Assembly: GCA_033239125.1 (NCBI GenBank)
Contig: BSWB01000005.1
Location: forward strand, 100,625,994 to 100,689,993
From: Fagopyrum homotropicum
Lineage: Eukaryota > Streptophyta > Magnoliopsida > Caryophyllales > Polygonaceae
Length of the DNA: 64,000 bases
Reading direction: 5' to 3'
Part shown: piece after piece, positions 62,439 to 64,000 of the stretch
How positions within the stretch are numbered: the first letter of the stretch is position 1
Layout: every line of letters begins with the position of its first letter
Program-made: the position numbers and the translations under genes
Notes under the pieces: model-generated
Seen by the model: the letters and a program-made list of their open reading frames with translations, nothing else
The model's database searches: none
Told to the model about the DNA's origin: nothing

Positions 62439-64000
62439 TTTTTTTTGGTGGGAAGGAGAGTCAGTGGTCTCCGACGCATCTAGTCGCGCTTATTATATAT
62501 GAAAAAAGAGCTAAGTAGTACTCACGCGGGGGATAGCTCGGCCTCTTACATCGCAACATAAAAGGTCAACTACACCCTCGGGAGGGTCACTCAATACACT
62601 TAATCCAATAGGAAAACCAAAGGCTAGAGTAGCAAGAGAATCCGCGACATTATTAGCCTCACGGAAGGCGTGTCGGAGCTGGATATTCTAGTTCCTTCTA
62701 ATAAAGTCATGACACTTTAAGACCAGACTGGCAAGACGGTGGTATCGGGGCAATGTTTTGCTTAAGAGAGTGATAGCCAGTTGTGAATCAGTTTCCAAAA
62801 TCACATCTCTACAACCACTTTCCCAGGCAATTTTGAGACCATAGTAGATACCCCACAGTTCCGCCATAGGGACCGTGCAGATACCTAGGTTCACAACATA
62901 CCCTCGATACCACTCTCCTACATTGTTTCTAATAACCCCTGTCGTAGTAGCATGTCCATTGCTTCGTACCGCTCCATCTAAGTTGATCTTCAATACATTG
63001 TCTGGGGCGGGTCCCATTTGACTTGAATAATCCTCCTAGTTTGCCCTCCTCCTTCCTTGTGATTCTTCTCCCAAGCTCGCTGATACTCTGCTTCTTTCTC
63101 CACGATGTAGGCGTGCCCATCCGTTCGGGTCTGTTTGCCCTCGAAGGTTCTCTCATTCCTCCATCTCCATAGCCACCATAAACCTACTACAAAGATAACA
63201 CCCCAATCGATGGTAAAATTGTATTTCGTAGGGGATAGAAGATTACCTCTAAACCACGTCGCAAAAGGTAGGTTGTTGAAACCGACGACGTGATGATCAC
63301 CTTCTAATTTTAACCAAATCTCCTTAGCAATTTTGCAGTCTCTGAAGAGATGTTCAAGGGATTCTGGGCAGTCGGTGCATATTTCTCAATCTTCCGAACC
63401 GCTTAAATGGCGTCTTCTCCTCTCCTCATTTGTTAGGACTCCTCCTTGAAGAACTCTCCAGCCGAAGTTGCGTACTCTCTCTTGTACCTTGAGATTCCAT
63501 AGCCGTTGGTACACCATTCTATCCATCTGGCAAACATAGTTTTCCTTTCTGATCATATTATAGGCTGAAGCTACAGAGAAACTTCCATCTTTGCTCCATC
63601 TCCAAGTCATCTCGTCATTGCAACACTCACCTTCTCCATCTGCTCCTCCTCCCGTATCAGTTTGCAATGCTATCGCCGCAAGAGTTAATGTAACTCCCAT
63701 TGGTAGCAGATCTCCAATGGTGTCCCATCTCCAGCCTTCCCCTTCGGTCCAGAATTCGCTCACCTTCATATTCAAAAGCTCCGGACCTATTGCAGTGGTG
63801 GTAGTCTCAATAAGAGGAGTGTCAAGTAACCAACAATCCTCCCAGAATATCGTATGCCTGCCGTTGCCCACAATCCACATGTGTCCCGGCACAGTGACAT
63901 CACTGATCCCTCTCTTTATACTCTTCCACGTGTGAGATGGATCCGAATGCTCAACTCCACTTTGCCTGATATATTTTGCTTTAATAACCTTTGCCCACAA
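62439..64000 (-). pseudogene. LINE-C: 3' part of a broken L1-type LINE, continues beyond the window
   Basis: Minus strand, from the window edge to a short T run (62439-62446, the A tail in sense). In sense order: the post-RT region (64000-63386: MWIVGNGRHTIFWEDCW, WRWSKDGSFSVASAYNMI, VQERVRNFGWRVLQGGVLTN); an in-frame TGA where the zinc-finger block expects Cys, followed by EICTDCPESLEHLFRDC; then RNase H (63017-62688: INLDGAVRSNGH, MAELWGIYYG, LETDSQLAI). A TAG replaces Trp near 62688, after which REANNVADSLATLA follows. It resembles LINE-B ORF2 in order and motifs but is a different, dead family member. Confidence 0.85.

Overview
This window looks like transposon-filled, gene-poor DNA from a flowering plant, probably a eudicot. 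The evidence is the set of element lineages present: Athila and Tekay-type Ty3/gypsy LTR retrotransposons, a Ty1/copia-like LTR, L1-type LINEs with a plant-style C-terminal RNase H, Helitrons, MITEs and a SINE-like retroposon. I found no convincing host gene, tRNA or rRNA. The species cannot be named from the sequence alone.

Layout, left half (1-42.7 kb): one nested stack. An old L1-type LINE on the + strand (LINE-A) is split into four pieces (about 2.8-5.0, 17.8-18.45, 20.03-20.4 and 42.4-42.7 kb). The first gap holds Athila-1 (5039-17826, minus, TSD AGTCC). The second holds a copia-like LTR (about 18450-20030). The third holds a Tekay-type chromovirus (20399-42397, minus, TSD GCACT). The Tekay element is itself interrupted, inside its integrase, by Athila-2 (24370-35559, plus, TSD AGTCT). 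Positions 1-2820 are a diverged Tekay-like LTR in the opposite orientation, with another copia-like LTR inside it.

Right half (42.7-64 kb): a MITE next to a (TA)n microsatellite; AT-rich DNA; a minus-strand Helitron pair (44411-49682, probably one inside the other) filled with 23-bp minisatellite arrays; a plus-strand Helitron (50036-52946); a second copy of the same MITE (53261-53867), also next to (TA)n; an apparently intact two-ORF LINE (LINE-B, 54209 to about 59960); low-complexity intergenic DNA; a SINE-like retroposon with a 15-bp target duplication (61871-62053); an orphan Helitron 5' end; and the 3' part of a broken LINE (LINE-C, minus) running off the right edge.

LTR divergence agrees with the nesting order. 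Tekay LTRs differ by roughly 7% in the first ~345 bp. Athila-1 LTRs differ by about 4% in the first ~300 bp. Athila-2 LTRs differ at only about 7 of 1814 positions, all transitions, so Athila-2 is very recent. Its gag-pol frame is open except for one single-base frameshift before the integrase.

The most interesting signals are not genes. They are (i) a dispersed palindromic module built around CCACGGCCGTGG in the LTRs, 3' non-coding regions and protease-RT linkers of both Athila families; (ii) short RNA hairpins at matching places in both families that keep their pairing despite sequence change; and (iii) the Helitron/minisatellite and G-box-carrying MITE structures.
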